Shown: in pieces, positions 1 through 8,563 of the stretch
Layout of the letters: every line of letters begins with the position of its first letter
How positions within the stretch are numbered: the stretch's first letter is position 1
Source: Deltaproteobacteria bacterium UBA4427
GTDB lineage: Bacteria; Myxococcota_A; UBA9160; UBA4427
Direction: 5' to 3'
Length of the DNA: 64,000 nt
NCBI GenBank assembly: GCA_002390675.1
Contig: DGPZ01000003.1
Coordinates: 17,985 to 81,984, forward strand
Made by a program: the position numbers and the translations under genes
The notes under the pieces: model-generated
The model's input: the letters and a program-made list of their open reading frames with translations, nothing else
Database searches by the model: none
Told to the model about the DNA's origin: nothing

Positions 1-1567
1 GGCCGGAGATCGCGAAGATCTGATCCTCTCGAACGACGAGGATGGCTACTCGGGCGAAGAGCTCCGAGGCGAAGTCGAGCACGACCGGCAGAACTTCACC
101 GCGCGAGGATGCATCCTGCAGTTTCGCCGTTGCATCGCGCAATCCGCGCATGCTGGCGGGCCCCGATGCTTTAGCCTTTGCTGCGACCTCGCCTTGATCG
201 GTGAGGATCTCGAGCACCGTACGGCAGAGCACTTGGCTGGCCATGGCAACCTCGGGCTGTTTTTTGCAGACAAGCAAACGGCGCGACGGACGTCGCAGTA
301 CACCGTTCAAGGCACTAGGCATTGCCGCCGGTGCGACGTCATCATGATCTCTCAAGCCGAGTACGATGATGCGAGGCGACTGCGCCTTCAGCCGCTTCAC
401 GAAATCGGAGAGGCCGTGGATTCCGGAGAGGGGATCGATCTGCGTTTCAGGGGACACGAGAACCAAGGGTGTCTCGCCGCGGATCAAGTACTGGCGAATA
501 CGACTAAGGCCCTGATCTGCCCGCTGAAACACATGAACCCGTGCAAATTTTTTTTCAATCGCGGATTTGACCCAATCCCCAACCGAGACATCCGGGTCGA
601 TCAAGACCACGGGCATTCGTCCCACGTTGTGCAACCTGCGTTCGGCGGCGGAAGTCGCTTTCGAAGAAGTTTCATGCGCAGCGACGGCGGGCGCAGCTGC
701 AATGACTGGCTGGCCTAATACCGTACTAGCATATGGTTGAATAGCGAAACTTTCTGCGGGGGCAGCCTCTACAAACAATCCCGCTTCACGAAGCGGCACT
801 CGCTCTAGATCCGAATTGGACACTGACGTGACGAGGGATCTAGCCGCCGCAACATCGTCCAGCATCAGCTCGTCGGTGGCTGCCGCGCGCTCAATGACAT
901 TGGCGACCAAGGCACCCGTTGCCGTTTTCGGAGCATGCAGATCATCGTCATCGCCTAGTCCGAAAAAGCCTTCGGAGTCATCGCCGAAGAGCGGATCCTC
1001 AAGGCTGGAGATCCCCGGATTCGTGATCGGGTCGGGATCCCATTCCTCGGCACCCGAGTCGTCGTCAACCGCGTCGCGCTCGCGCTCGTCCCGGAGGCGC
1101 AGGCCTTCCATGGCGAGGTATTGGGCGTTCATTCCTATTTCCAGCACCAGCTGCGGATCCTCAGGATCGAGTTCGTTTCGAACGTCGAAGCTGAAGTCGC
1201 CCGCAGGCCAGGTAAACATCTCTAGGATGGCCGCTTCAACTGTTCCATGAATCCATTCAACGATTTGGTCGCGACGGATCCCCGCATCATGCTCAAGGGC
1301 CTGTTCGACAGGAACGCCGAGATCCTGCGCAAGAGAGATAGAGGCGTCGTAGACAGCCGGGTCAATCACAGCTCGAGCAATGAGCATTTCCCGCAGGCTG
1401 TTCGGTTGCCCCTTAAGTCGCGCGGCATGAACCAAACCCGACCGAAATACAATCCGGGCACAGCCCTGGTCGCTCGACAGTGCAAGCACTCCCGACTTTT
1501 GCGACAGACTGATGATCTGCAAGATGTCTCCGAGGCTCAAATCCTCGAGATTGCCGACCAGGCTCAT
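1..1567 (-). CDS. DUF4388 (PATAN) signalling protein with receiver-like domain, 3' end cut by window
   Basis: The first ~110 residues form a DUF4388/PATAN domain: 'LSLGDILQIISLSQKSG' followed by an 'FRSGLVHAA' strand, the usual pattern of myxobacterial and deltaproteobacterial signalling adaptors. A long acidic, low-complexity linker follows (residues ~165-330). Next comes a receiver-like segment containing 'PVVLIDPDVSVGDWVKSAI' and 'PRIIVLGLRDHDDV'. The frame then stays open past the window edge into what looks like the start of a GAF-type domain ('LFARVAILVVREDQIFAI'). The ATG at 1567 has a good ribosome site, GGAGGGATCA, directly before it. The stop lies outside the window. It is last in the fab-rib-nusB gene run, 296 bases after the preceding gene, so it may have its own promoter. 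Partners are unknown; a role as a signalling or motility adaptor is inference from the family. Confidence 0.8.
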   Translation of the reverse strand, partial: MSLVGNLEDLSLGDILQIISLSQKSGVLALSSDQGCARIVFRSGLVHAARLKGQPNSLREMLIARAVIDPAVYDASISLAQDLGVPVEQALEHDAGIRRDQIVEWIHGTVEAAILEMFTWPAGDFSFDVRNELDPEDPQLVLEIGMNAQYLAMEGLRLRDERERDAVDDDSGAEEWDPDPITNPGISSLEDPLFGDDSEGFFGLGDDDDLHAPKTATGALVANVIERAAATDELMLDDVAAARSLVTSVSNSDLERVPLREAGLFVEAAPAESFAIQPYASTVLGQPVIAAAPAVAAHETSSKATSAAERRLHNVGRMPVVLIDPDVSVGDWVKSAIEKKFARVHVFQRADQGLSRIRQYLIRGETPLVLVSPETQIDPLSGIHGLSDFVKRLKAQSPRIIVLGLRDHDDVAPAAMPSALNGVLRRPSRRLLVCKKQPEVAMASQVLCRTVLEILTDQGEVAAKAKASGPASMRGLRDATAKLQDASSRGEVLPVVLDFASELFARVAILVVREDQIFAISG

Positions 1568-1863
1568 TGATCCCTCCGCGGCCCGCCCTCTTGGAGCGAA
1601 CGGCGCGTGCGCATCACCGACTGCGCGAGGGCACACGTCCCCTCCCGCGTATCTTGAATCGGCGTCCCTGGGTGGGACTTGACCCGGACTCGCATCGCGG
1701 GAGATCACCTGAGGCTGGTCGCAGGAAAATCATCGCGATCGATGCTCGAATGTCCAATCAGCTGCACACGCCCTGCGCATGCCTTACCGATTGGCTCCTT
1801 GTTCTCGCGTCGCCCGCGCGAGGTTTGCGCTTGGTCAGCGGTGCCGGCGAGATGCCAGGCAGA

Positions 1864-2481
1864 TCAGAAAGCGTCGAGGCTGGCTTCATCCGTTGTGACG
1901 GCGACACCTTCAAGTCCCGCCGCGCCGCAAGCGCTCTCGATCGCTCGGAACACCCCAGCGACCTCCGCTCGCGGCACACAGACCTGCAATCGCATCGGAC
2001 GCTCACATCCGGCCCACGCATCCGCAAGGCCGGCGACCAAAGCGGCCGCGTGTCGCGGTACATCATCAGATGCGATCCCGAGCGGAGTCAATACGACCTC
2101 CTGCAGTCTGAGCTTGCGACACCGATCGAGTGCGGAGCGAATCTCGTCGCTCGCGCGCAGCTGGTCGTAGGTTTGCCGATCGCCAAGGCCCAAGAGCATC
2201 AGGCGCGGGGCTCTAAGCGCACGACCACAGGCGATCAGCATCGCTTCGCCACTCGTACCGGACAGGTCGCCGTTTTCGATGCGCCGAGAAAGCCCGCCAC
2301 AAAGGCGCCAATCTGCTCGGGCGGCCCCGCCCCGAAGAGGGCGTTCATCCGTAAAGAATCCAGCGACGGCGATTTCGCTATCGACGCGCTCGAGCGGTCG
2401 TGCAGTGAGTACGATCTCGACATGCGAAACCGCTCCGGCTTTGGGAGTCATCTGCCCGGCTTCGCCCGCGGAAGAGTTCAT
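1864..2481 (-). CDS. Orphan M17 leucyl aminopeptidase N-terminal domain protein
   Basis: This 205-residue protein matches the N-terminal macro-like domain of M17 leucyl aminopeptidases (PepA family). Features include 'GGLSRRIENGDLSGTSGE', then 'APRLMLLGLGDRQTYDQL' and a helix-rich remainder. The catalytic C-terminal domain with its metal ligands is absent, and no open frame near here could supply it. The ATG overlaps the nusB stop by 4 bases, so translation is probably coupled. In full-length PepA this domain takes part in hexamer assembly and, in E. coli, DNA binding. What it does alone is unknown; peptidase activity is not expected. Confidence 0.75.
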   Translation of the reverse strand: MNSSAGEAGQMTPKAGAVSHVEIVLTARPLERVDSEIAVAGFFTDERPLRGGAARADWRLCGGLSRRIENGDLSGTSGEAMLIACGRALRAPRLMLLGLGDRQTYDQLRASDEIRSALDRCRKLRLQEVVLTPLGIASDDVPRHAAALVAGLADAWAGCERPMRLQVCVPRAEVAGVFRAIESACGAAGLEGVAVTTDEASLDAF

Positions 2482-3050
2482 CCCCCACGCACCTGTTTTG
2501 CGACGGCATCAAGAATGCCATTCACGAAAGCGGGAGAAGTATCACTTCCGAAACGTCGAGCGAGATCGACCGCTTCATCGATCACGATAGCGACCGGCGT
2601 TTCTGTGTCTCGGAGTTCAAAGGCCCCGAGACGCAGAACATTGCGATCGACTGCGGCCATGCGCGAGACACGCCAATTCCTCGAATGCTGCCCAACGAGT
2701 TCGTCGAGAACTTCCGCGCGCCCGGCTACACCTACGACGAGCAATCGCGCAAAATCACTCGCGCTCTTTGGAACATCGAAATTCTCAGTCACACGATCGA
2801 AGGCGAGCCCGCTCGCTGCGATTGGATTTACTGGGGAAGCATCTACTGGCAAATCCAGCGATTCAGATTCGGGGAGCAGCGGATCGAAAGGCTTTGCCGC
2901 GCGAGACGCCGCAGCAACACGCGCTCCGGTCTCTCGCAAATCGATCGCGTAAAGGACCTGAAGCGCGACTTCGCGTCCACGATGTCGACCCCCAGCATCC
3001 TCTGCGTCCACCGCAGACTTCTTCTTTTGCGAGATGCCCGATTCGCTCAC
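2478..3050 (-). CDS. nusB: Transcription antitermination factor NusB
   Basis: NusB binds boxA RNA together with S10 (NusE) in rRNA antitermination complexes. The N-terminal helix 'GREVALQVLYAIDLRETG' and the C-terminal part with 'MAAVDRNVLRLGAFELRD', 'VAIVIDEAVDLARRFGSD' and 'FVNGILDAVAKQ' are classic. At 190 residues it is longer than the usual 130-160 because of a Pro/Ser-rich insertion at about residues 45-90, after the first helix. The ATG overlaps the ribH stop (ATGA). The ribH-nusB order is standard in many bacteria. Confidence 0.95.
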   Translation of the reverse strand: MSESGISQKKKSAVDAEDAGGRHRGREVALQVLYAIDLRETGARVAAASRAAKPFDPLLPESESLDLPVDASPVNPIAASGLAFDRVTENFDVPKSASDFARLLVVGVAGRAEVLDELVGQHSRNWRVSRMAAVDRNVLRLGAFELRDTETPVAIVIDEAVDLARRFGSDTSPAFVNGILDAVAKQVRGG

Positions 3051-3526
3051 GAAGCATTCGCCTCAGGCAGCCCGGCAAGCAGCCTCGCCATCTCGACCGC
3101 AGCGAGCGCGACCTCGCCGCCCTTATTGCCGTCGCTTCCACCCGCGCGCGCAAGCGCCTGATCAATATTGTCCGTAGTCAGAACGCCAAAGCCAACCGGC
3201 ACGTCACTCTCTCTCATGATTTCCCGCACACCGTCGGTCACGCCGCGACAAACGTATTCAAAATGGGGTGTACCGCCACGAATGACGGAGCCTAACGTGA
3301 CGATCGCATCATACCGGCCGGACTCAGCCAGCCGCCTAGCGGCCTGCGGAATCTCAAACGCACCCGCAACCCAGAACAGAGTAAGATCTTCCGCCTTCGC
3401 CCCGTGCTCAAGCAAGGCATCCCGTGCCCCATCGATCAAGCGGATAGAAATCAAGTGATTGAAGCGCGACACAACAAGTGCGACTCGCAATCCTGTCGCA
3501 TCGATTGACGGCGTTATCGCCTTCAT
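3047..3526 (-). CDS. ribH: 6,7-dimethyl-8-ribityllumazine synthase
   Basis: RibH condenses 5-amino-6-ribitylaminouracil with 3,4-dihydroxy-2-butanone 4-phosphate to form lumazine, the penultimate step of riboflavin synthesis. Visible motifs are 'VSRFNHLISIRLIDGARD' at the substrate loop, 'VAGAFEIPQAARRLA', 'GSVIRGGTPHFEYVCRGV' with the conserved catalytic His, and 'VPVGFGVLTTDNIDQALAR'. The 159-residue length is typical. The start overlaps the ribD stop by 4 bases. Riboflavin synthase (ribE) and ribBA, usually between ribD and ribH, are absent here. Confidence 0.97.
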   Translation of the reverse strand: MKAITPSIDATGLRVALVVSRFNHLISIRLIDGARDALLEHGAKAEDLTLFWVAGAFEIPQAARRLAESGRYDAIVTLGSVIRGGTPHFEYVCRGVTDGVREIMRESDVPVGFGVLTTDNIDQALARAGGSDGNKGGEVALAAVEMARLLAGLPEANAS

Positions 3527-4776
3527 GCCTTAGTTCCCTTTCGCCCTGCTGGGCGGGATATCTTACGTCGGCCGGAGCCTTCGGTCTTCGCATTTCGCCT
3601 AATAAGGCCATGTACATGAATATCCGGCCCAGCCTGGGTAAATCCATTTTTCCCTATTCCAGGGACAGCGAACTCAAGCGGCTCGATCACAACCGCTTCG
3701 CCGAGCGCATCTACAGCCAAGGGCCCGAGCCCCGAAAACCCCTCCGAACCAATCAGCTTCGGCGCGAGCATCCAGTGTACCTCGTCCACGAGGTCCGCCC
3801 GAAGAAGGGCCGCAGCGAGTCCACCGCCGCCTTCAACTAAAAGCGTCGTCAACCCAGAGTCCGCCAATGCCGCCGCCATCTCAGGCAGGTCGAGCTTGCG
3901 ATCTCGGCCCTTCCCGATCTCGATCACTGAGCCGGCGGTCTCTCGCATCTTCGCGATTCCCCGAGCCCCTGTGCCGCAGACGACCCAGGTCTTGGCCGAG
4001 GCGGGATCAGAAAAGAGCTGATGCGTTGCGGGCACCCTAAGGCGACTATCCACCAGAATGCGGATCGGAGTTCGTAGGACCTTATCTCCCCTCCGAACAG
4101 TAAGGGAAGGATCGTCTGCCAGCGCCGTCCCAGAACCCACCATCACGGCGTCATAGGCATTTCGGAGGCGGTGCACTTTGGCGCGGGATTCGGAGCCAGT
4201 GATCCAGCGTGATTCGCCGGCGGCGGTGGCGATTCGGCCGTCGAGGGTAGTCGCGAGCTTGAGCGTGATCCAAGGGCGACCGCGCTCGATCACGGAGAGA
4301 AAGCCTCTATGGGTGTAGCGACATTCCTCTTCTAGGACGCCGGTCTCGACTTGGATGCCGGCAGCGCGTAGCCGCTTGATGCCGCGGCCAGCGACCCGGG
4401 GATGTGGGTCGAGACAACCTACTGCAACGCTCGTGATTCCCGCTTCGACCAAAGCGTCGGCGCAGGGCCCAGTTCGACCGCTAAAACTACAAGGCTCGAG
4501 AGTCGTCGCGATCGATGCGCCGCGGAGTGATCGGTCTCCGTGTCGCTTGCGTGAATTTTCCATCGCGACGATTTCGGCGTGCGGCCCGCCCGGCGGCTTA
4601 GTAGTTCCTCGGCCGAGGATCTCATCGCCGCGAAAGACGACCGCACCGACACTCGGATTCGGGTACGTTCGTCCATCTCCCTTGCGTGCGGCAGACAGCG
4701 CGGTCTTCATCATCTTTTCGTCCCGGGCGCGTTCCGCAGCACCACGGCGAGAGCGCCCGGCGCTTGCGGGACTCAT
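3523..4776 (-). CDS. ribD: Bifunctional riboflavin deaminase/reductase RibD
   Basis: RibD deaminates and then reduces the pyrimidine intermediate of riboflavin synthesis. The N-terminal cytidine-deaminase-type zinc domain is intact: 'PGGPHAEIVAMENSRKR' supplies the His/Glu, and 'LEPCSFSGRTGPCADAL' the two Cys ligands. The C-terminal reductase domain begins near residue 165 with 'WITLKLATTLDGRIAT' and contains 'SRWITGSESRAKVHRLR' and the glycine motif 'LLVEGGGGLAAALL'. At 417 residues it is slightly long because of a basic C-terminal tail. Both ends overlap neighbours by 4 bases (nrdR before, ribH after), so it sits inside one transcript. Confidence 0.97.
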   Translation of the reverse strand: MSPASAGRSRRGAAERARDEKMMKTALSAARKGDGRTYPNPSVGAVVFRGDEILGRGTTKPPGGPHAEIVAMENSRKRHGDRSLRGASIATTLEPCSFSGRTGPCADALVEAGITSVAVGCLDPHPRVAGRGIKRLRAAGIQVETGVLEEECRYTHRGFLSVIERGRPWITLKLATTLDGRIATAAGESRWITGSESRAKVHRLRNAYDAVMVGSGTALADDPSLTVRRGDKVLRTPIRILVDSRLRVPATHQLFSDPASAKTWVVCGTGARGIAKMRETAGSVIEIGKGRDRKLDLPEMAAALADSGLTTLLVEGGGGLAAALLRADLVDEVHWMLAPKLIGSEGFSGLGPLAVDALGEAVVIEPLEFAVPGIGKNGFTQAGPDIHVHGLIRRNAKTEGSGRRKISRPAGRKGTKA

Positions 4777-5315
4777 CCTCGTGCCCGCAACGGTCGGACC
4801 TTGTCGTTCGGATCGTCCTGCCCCGATTCGTCACGCGAGGCATCTGCAGCATTTACGGCATCGGCGTGTGACTCGATCTCCGCGAAGAAGGCCTCGTAGT
4901 CACTCGGACTACTGAAATTCCGAAAGACCGAAGCAAACCTAACAGCAGCGAGTGCATCGATCTCGGATAGATCGTCCAGCACTCGGCGACCGATTAGTTC
5001 ACTCGTGACCTCTCTATGCCCGGACTCTTGGAGTCCTCGCTCAACGCGGTCCACCAATCGCTCGACGGCCTCGGTCGACACCGGCCGCTTCACGCAAGCA
5101 TGTTCTACACCGCGAAGAAGCTTCTTGCGATCGTATTCCTCTCGACGCTCATCATGTTTGATGATGCGCGGCAGTGTTTCTTCGATCCGCTCACGGGTCG
5201 TAAAGCGGCGACCACATTCGTCGCACTCCCGCCGTCGCCGGATCTCGGATCCGTCGCGAGCCAGGCGCGAGTCTATGACGCGATTGCCGTCATCCGCGCA
5301 GAAGGGGCACTGCAC
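4773..5315 (-). CDS. nrdR: Transcriptional repressor NrdR
   Basis: NrdR is the Zn-ribbon/ATP-cone repressor of ribonucleotide reductase genes. The zinc ribbon uses 'MQCPFCADD' and 'CDECGRRFTTRERIE'. The ATP-cone follows, with 'LPRIIKHDERREEYDRKKL' and 'VRFASVFRNFSSPSDYEAF'. It is 180 residues, longer than the usual ~150, because of an acidic C-terminal tail. No NrdR-box pair or nrd gene is visible in the window. It lies 3 bases after glyA and overlaps ribD, the common glyA-nrdR-ribD order. Confidence 0.97.
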   Translation of the reverse strand: MQCPFCADDGNRVIDSRLARDGSEIRRRRECDECGRRFTTRERIEETLPRIIKHDERREEYDRKKLLRGVEHACVKRPVSTEAVERLVDRVERGLQESGHREVTSELIGRRVLDDLSEIDALAAVRFASVFRNFSSPSDYEAFFAEIESHADAVNAADASRDESGQDDPNDKVRPLRARG

Positions 5316-5318
5316 GAC

Positions 5319-6590
5319 TCAGTCCGTCTCGTTCCAGCGCTCGGTATAGAGCGGGAATTGGCGGCATAGATCGGCCACTTCCCCGCGCACGCGAGCGAGG
5401 TTGTCGGCGTTCTCATGGTCTTCGAGCACACGACCGAGCAGGTCACCAATCTGCACCATTTCAGCTTCACGCATCCCACGCGTGGTGACCGCGGGCGTTC
5501 CGATTCGGACCCCAGACGTCACCATCGGCTTGCGCGGATCGTAGGGAATCATGTTCTTGTTGGCCGTTATGCCGGCTGCATCGAGCGAGATCTGGGCAGC
5601 CTTGCCCGTCACTTCACGCCCGACTAACGAAAGCAGAAAAAGATGGTTGTCTGTACCGCCGGAAACAACCTTAAATGCCTTGCTCTGTACCGTATCCGAA
5701 AGCGCCTTAGAGTTCGCAACGATCTGCTCACAGTAGGCTCGGAAGTCGGGAGAGGCCGCTTCTTTGAACGCAACAGCCTTGGCGGCAATCACGTGCATCA
5801 GAGGACCGCCCTGAAGACCGGGAAAGATCGCGCTGTTAAGCTTCTTCTTCCACGGTTCATCGCACAGAATCAAACCACCACGCGGGCCGCGCAGCGTTTT
5901 ATGCGTCGTGGTCGCAACGATGTGCGCCTTGCCTACGGGACTGGGATGGACACCAGAGGCAACTAGGCCTGCGATGTGAGCGATATCCGCAAATAGAACA
6001 GCGCCGACTTCATCCGCGATCGAACGGAACGCCTCAAAGTCGATCGTGCGCGAGTAGGCGGTCGCGCCGCACTGGATCATCTTTGGCGAATGCTGCTTCG
6101 CCAGGTCACGCACCTGGTCGTAGTTAATTCGCTCATCGTCCTCGGACACGCCATACGGGACGATCGTGAAGTGCTTGCCTGAAAAGTTGACCGGGCTGCC
6201 ATGTGTTAGATGGCCCCCATGATCGAGGTTCATGGCGAGAACCGTGTCGCCGCGCTTCAAGACCGCTTCGTAGACCGCTGCATTCGCTTGGCTCCCGGAA
6301 TGGGGCTGAACGTTTGCGTGCTCAGATCCAAAAAGCGCCTTAGCCCGTTCGATTGCGAGGGTCTCGATTTCGTCGACCTCCTCGCAGCCACCGTAGTACC
6401 GCCGACCGGGATATCCCTCGGCGTACTTGTTCGTGAGCACGGAGCCCACGGCCTCAAGGACGGCTTCGGAAACAAAATTCTCCGAGGCGATTAATTCGAT
6501 CGATAGGCCCTGTCGTCGGCCTTCACGGCGAACGAATCGGGCAACGTCGGGGTCGGTCTGGTCGAGATGAGGGGTCACACTGTTCGGCAT
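5319..6590 (-). CDS. glyA: Serine hydroxymethyltransferase
   Basis: GlyA interconverts serine and glycine with transfer of a one-carbon unit to tetrahydrofolate; it is a PLP enzyme. Recognisable stretches are 'IELIASENFVSEAVLEAVGS', 'NKYAEGYPGRRYYGGCE', 'NVQPHSGSQANAAVYEA' and the PLP-lysine segment 'VATTTHKTLRGPRGG'. The 423-residue length is normal. A GAGGAG sits 12 bases before the ATG. The 296 bases upstream, to acpP, hold no gene, although fabF and rpiB occupy this place in related operons. It may be co-transcribed with nrdR. Confidence 0.98.
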   Translation of the reverse strand: MPNSVTPHLDQTDPDVARFVRREGRRQGLSIELIASENFVSEAVLEAVGSVLTNKYAEGYPGRRYYGGCEEVDEIETLAIERAKALFGSEHANVQPHSGSQANAAVYEAVLKRGDTVLAMNLDHGGHLTHGSPVNFSGKHFTIVPYGVSEDDERINYDQVRDLAKQHSPKMIQCGATAYSRTIDFEAFRSIADEVGAVLFADIAHIAGLVASGVHPSPVGKAHIVATTTHKTLRGPRGGLILCDEPWKKKLNSAIFPGLQGGPLMHVIAAKAVAFKEAASPDFRAYCEQIVANSKALSDTVQSKAFKVVSGGTDNHLFLLSLVGREVTGKAAQISLDAAGITANKNMIPYDPRKPMVTSGVRIGTPAVTTRGMREAEMVQIGDLLGRVLEDHENADNLARVRGEVADLCRQFPLYTERWNETD

Positions 6591-6886
6591 ATCGAAACCA
6601 TGCTCCTCGCACGAGCCGCGCTGGGCGACTCGATTGGCATCCGGAGGTCTGGGGGGGGCGGGATTGGCTTTGAGGATAGCCCCGCTACGGCGCCGGGTCA
6701 GGCGTTCGAACGACGAAGATCACAACTACCTGATCGCTACGCTCAAAATCGGAAATCCAGTCAAAAGGCTTTAGGAATCGCACCGGCAAGCTTTCTTGAC
6801 CATCAGGTTCCCAATCGAAGAGGAACCGGGGCTCTTCCCGACTGCGCCTCAGCTACCTACGCCTCAGCAAAAGCGGAACGAGCCTA

Positions 6887-7126
6887 CTACGCGTCTTCGA
6901 CGCGCTCTTTCAGGTAACTGATGGCATCGTTGATCGTCTGCATCTTTTCAGCGTCGTCATCGGGAATCTCGATGTCGAAGGTCTCTTCTAGCGTCATCAC
7001 GAGTTCGACGATATCGAGCGAATCGGCACCGAGATCATCGACAAACGAGGCGTTCACAACTGCTTCTTCTTTGGACACACCGAGCTGTTCAACGATCAGA
7101 TCTGTGACACGTGCTTCCAGGGACAT
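6887..7126 (-). CDS. acpP: Acyl carrier protein
   Basis: A 79-residue acidic carrier protein with the phosphopantetheine site 'DDLGADSLDIVELVMTLEE'. The start is set at the ATG at 7126 (MSLEARV...) because the ribosome site GTGGAGGACC lies just upstream; a TTG further upstream would put that site inside the gene. It carries growing fatty acyl chains. It lies 126 bases after fabD, where fabG normally stands. Confidence 0.97.
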   Translation of the reverse strand: MSLEARVTDLIVEQLGVSKEEAVVNASFVDDLGADSLDIVELVMTLEETFDIEIPDDDAEKMQTINDAISYLKERVEDA

Positions 7127-7252
7127 GGAATGGGTCCTCCACAACTTCGTCCTGAATGATTAAAAGGCTAGCGCCAACCCCCCCGGCCGACGATGCCTAT
7201 GGACCTCAGGTAGGGTCCGATTCGGATCACATTTGCCCTCACAAAGAGGCTT

Positions 7253-8233
7253 TCAGCTGGCGGATCCATTGAGCAACTCACGAACGTCATCGAGGTCCGC
7301 GAGAGAAGAGAAATTGGCACGTCGAACGCGCCGTTCGATCCGGGCGATCAGCCCGGACAATACACGGCCCGGTCCGACTTCAAGGAAGCCGTCCACGCCG
7401 AGAGATTTCATTTCTGTCACCATGTCATTAAATCGAACCGGTGCGGTCACTTGCTCCACTAGGAGTGACTGAATTCGAGCAGCATCCTGATTTGGCTTCG
7501 CCTCGACATTGGTAATCACCGGAGGTTTCGCATTAGAGAACCTAAGCTTCGCCAGTTCGGGAGCCAGTTGCTTCGCTGCGGGTTCCATCAGTGCGCAGTG
7601 GAACGGAGCAGAAACCGGCAACGCCACGGTCTTCTTTGCTCCCAGCTCTTTCGCCTGCTCACATGCGGCTTCGACACCGGACTTTTCACCAGCAATCACG
7701 GTCTGCTGTGGTGAATTGTAATTTGCCGGCGTGACTACTTGGCCAGTTGCTTCTGCGGCCTTCAGACAAGCTTCGGCCACGACCTCGGGCGCCGAGCCGA
7801 TAATCGCGGCCATCGCGCCCTGCCCTTCAGCTACCGCTTCCTGCATCAGCCGACCGCGCAGATTGACCGTGCGGACTGCATCTTCGAAGTCGAGCGCACC
7901 GGATGCAACCAAGGCCGAATACTCACCGAGGCTATGCCCGCCCACATAGGCGGGAGCGAGCACATCCGCTCCAACCGCTTCCTCTAGAGCTCGCAGCAGC
8001 GCAATGCTCGTCGTCAGAATGGCGGGCTGCTGGATCTCCGTCCTGCGCAGCTCATCCTCGGGCCCTTCGAAGCAAAGCGTCGAAAGCTTGGTCCCAAGCA
8101 CGTCTAATAGCGACGCGTCCGCAGCGTCAAAGACGGCGCGTGCAGCCGAGGAAGACGCGTAGACGTCCTTCCCCATACCGACCTCTTGAGAGGCCTGTCC
8201 TGGAAAGAGGATTGCGAGAGTCATCGCGGTCAT
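7253..8233 (-). CDS. fabD: Malonyl-CoA:ACP transacylase
   Basis: FabD loads malonyl units onto ACP. It shows 'LAILFPGQASQEVGMGKD' at the N-terminus, the nucleophile elbow 'VGGHSLGEYSALVASGAL', and 'VSAPFHCALMEPAAKQL' with the catalytic His. The start is placed at ATG 8233, 20 bases after the rpmF stop; a longer reading would run back into rpmF. The protein is 326 residues, a little longer than typical (~310). plsX and fabH, which usually lie between rpmF and fabD, are absent. Confidence 0.97.
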   Translation of the reverse strand: MTAMTLAILFPGQASQEVGMGKDVYASSSAARAVFDAADASLLDVLGTKLSTLCFEGPEDELRRTEIQQPAILTTSIALLRALEEAVGADVLAPAYVGGHSLGEYSALVASGALDFEDAVRTVNLRGRLMQEAVAEGQGAMAAIIGSAPEVVAEACLKAAEATGQVVTPANYNSPQQTVIAGEKSGVEAACEQAKELGAKKTVALPVSAPFHCALMEPAAKQLAPELAKLRFSNAKPPVITNVEAKPNQDAARIQSLLVEQVTAPVRFNDMVTEMKSLGVDGFLEVGPGRVLSGLIARIERRVRRANFSSLADLDDVRELLNGSAS

Positions 8234-8253
8234 CGAATAGTTCTGAACCTGCT

Positions 8254-8436
8254 CTATTCGCTGTCGACTTCGATGATCGTTCGCCCCTTGTAGGTGCCGC
8301 AGCTCCCACAAACGCGGTGCGGCACCTTAGGCGCGTCACACTGCGGGCAGGTGCTCGAAGGCGGTGTGGCTAGGTGATCGTGTGCACGCCGCTTGTCGCG
8401 TCGCGCCTTGGATGTCTTTTGCTTAGGTACGGCCAT
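8254..8436 (-). CDS. rpmF: 50S ribosomal protein L32
   Basis: A 60-residue protein starting 'MAVPKQKTSKARRDKRRAH', the conserved L32 N-terminus. It is followed by the zinc site 'CPQCDAPKVPHRVCGSCG' with four cysteines. The start is the ATG at 8436; an upstream in-frame start would add only seven residues unlike the family. It follows the DUF177 gene by 127 bases. Confidence 0.97.
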   Translation of the reverse strand: MAVPKQKTSKARRDKRRAHDHLATPPSSTCPQCDAPKVPHRVCGSCGTYKGRTIIEVDSE

Positions 8437-8563
8437 CGGATCGGGTTCCTGTCTCACCGGTCGAGCCGGTGTTTCCGTTCTGGGTTCGTTTGATTCACAA
8501 GAGACGGCTCATCGACCGCCTACATTGATATTAGTTTTAGATTTAGGCTTTCACGAAGCCGTC

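Noticed and set aside
1567..2952. Long plus-strand frame over the M17 and nusB genes
   Set aside because: Arg-rich shadow of two well-supported minus-strand genes.
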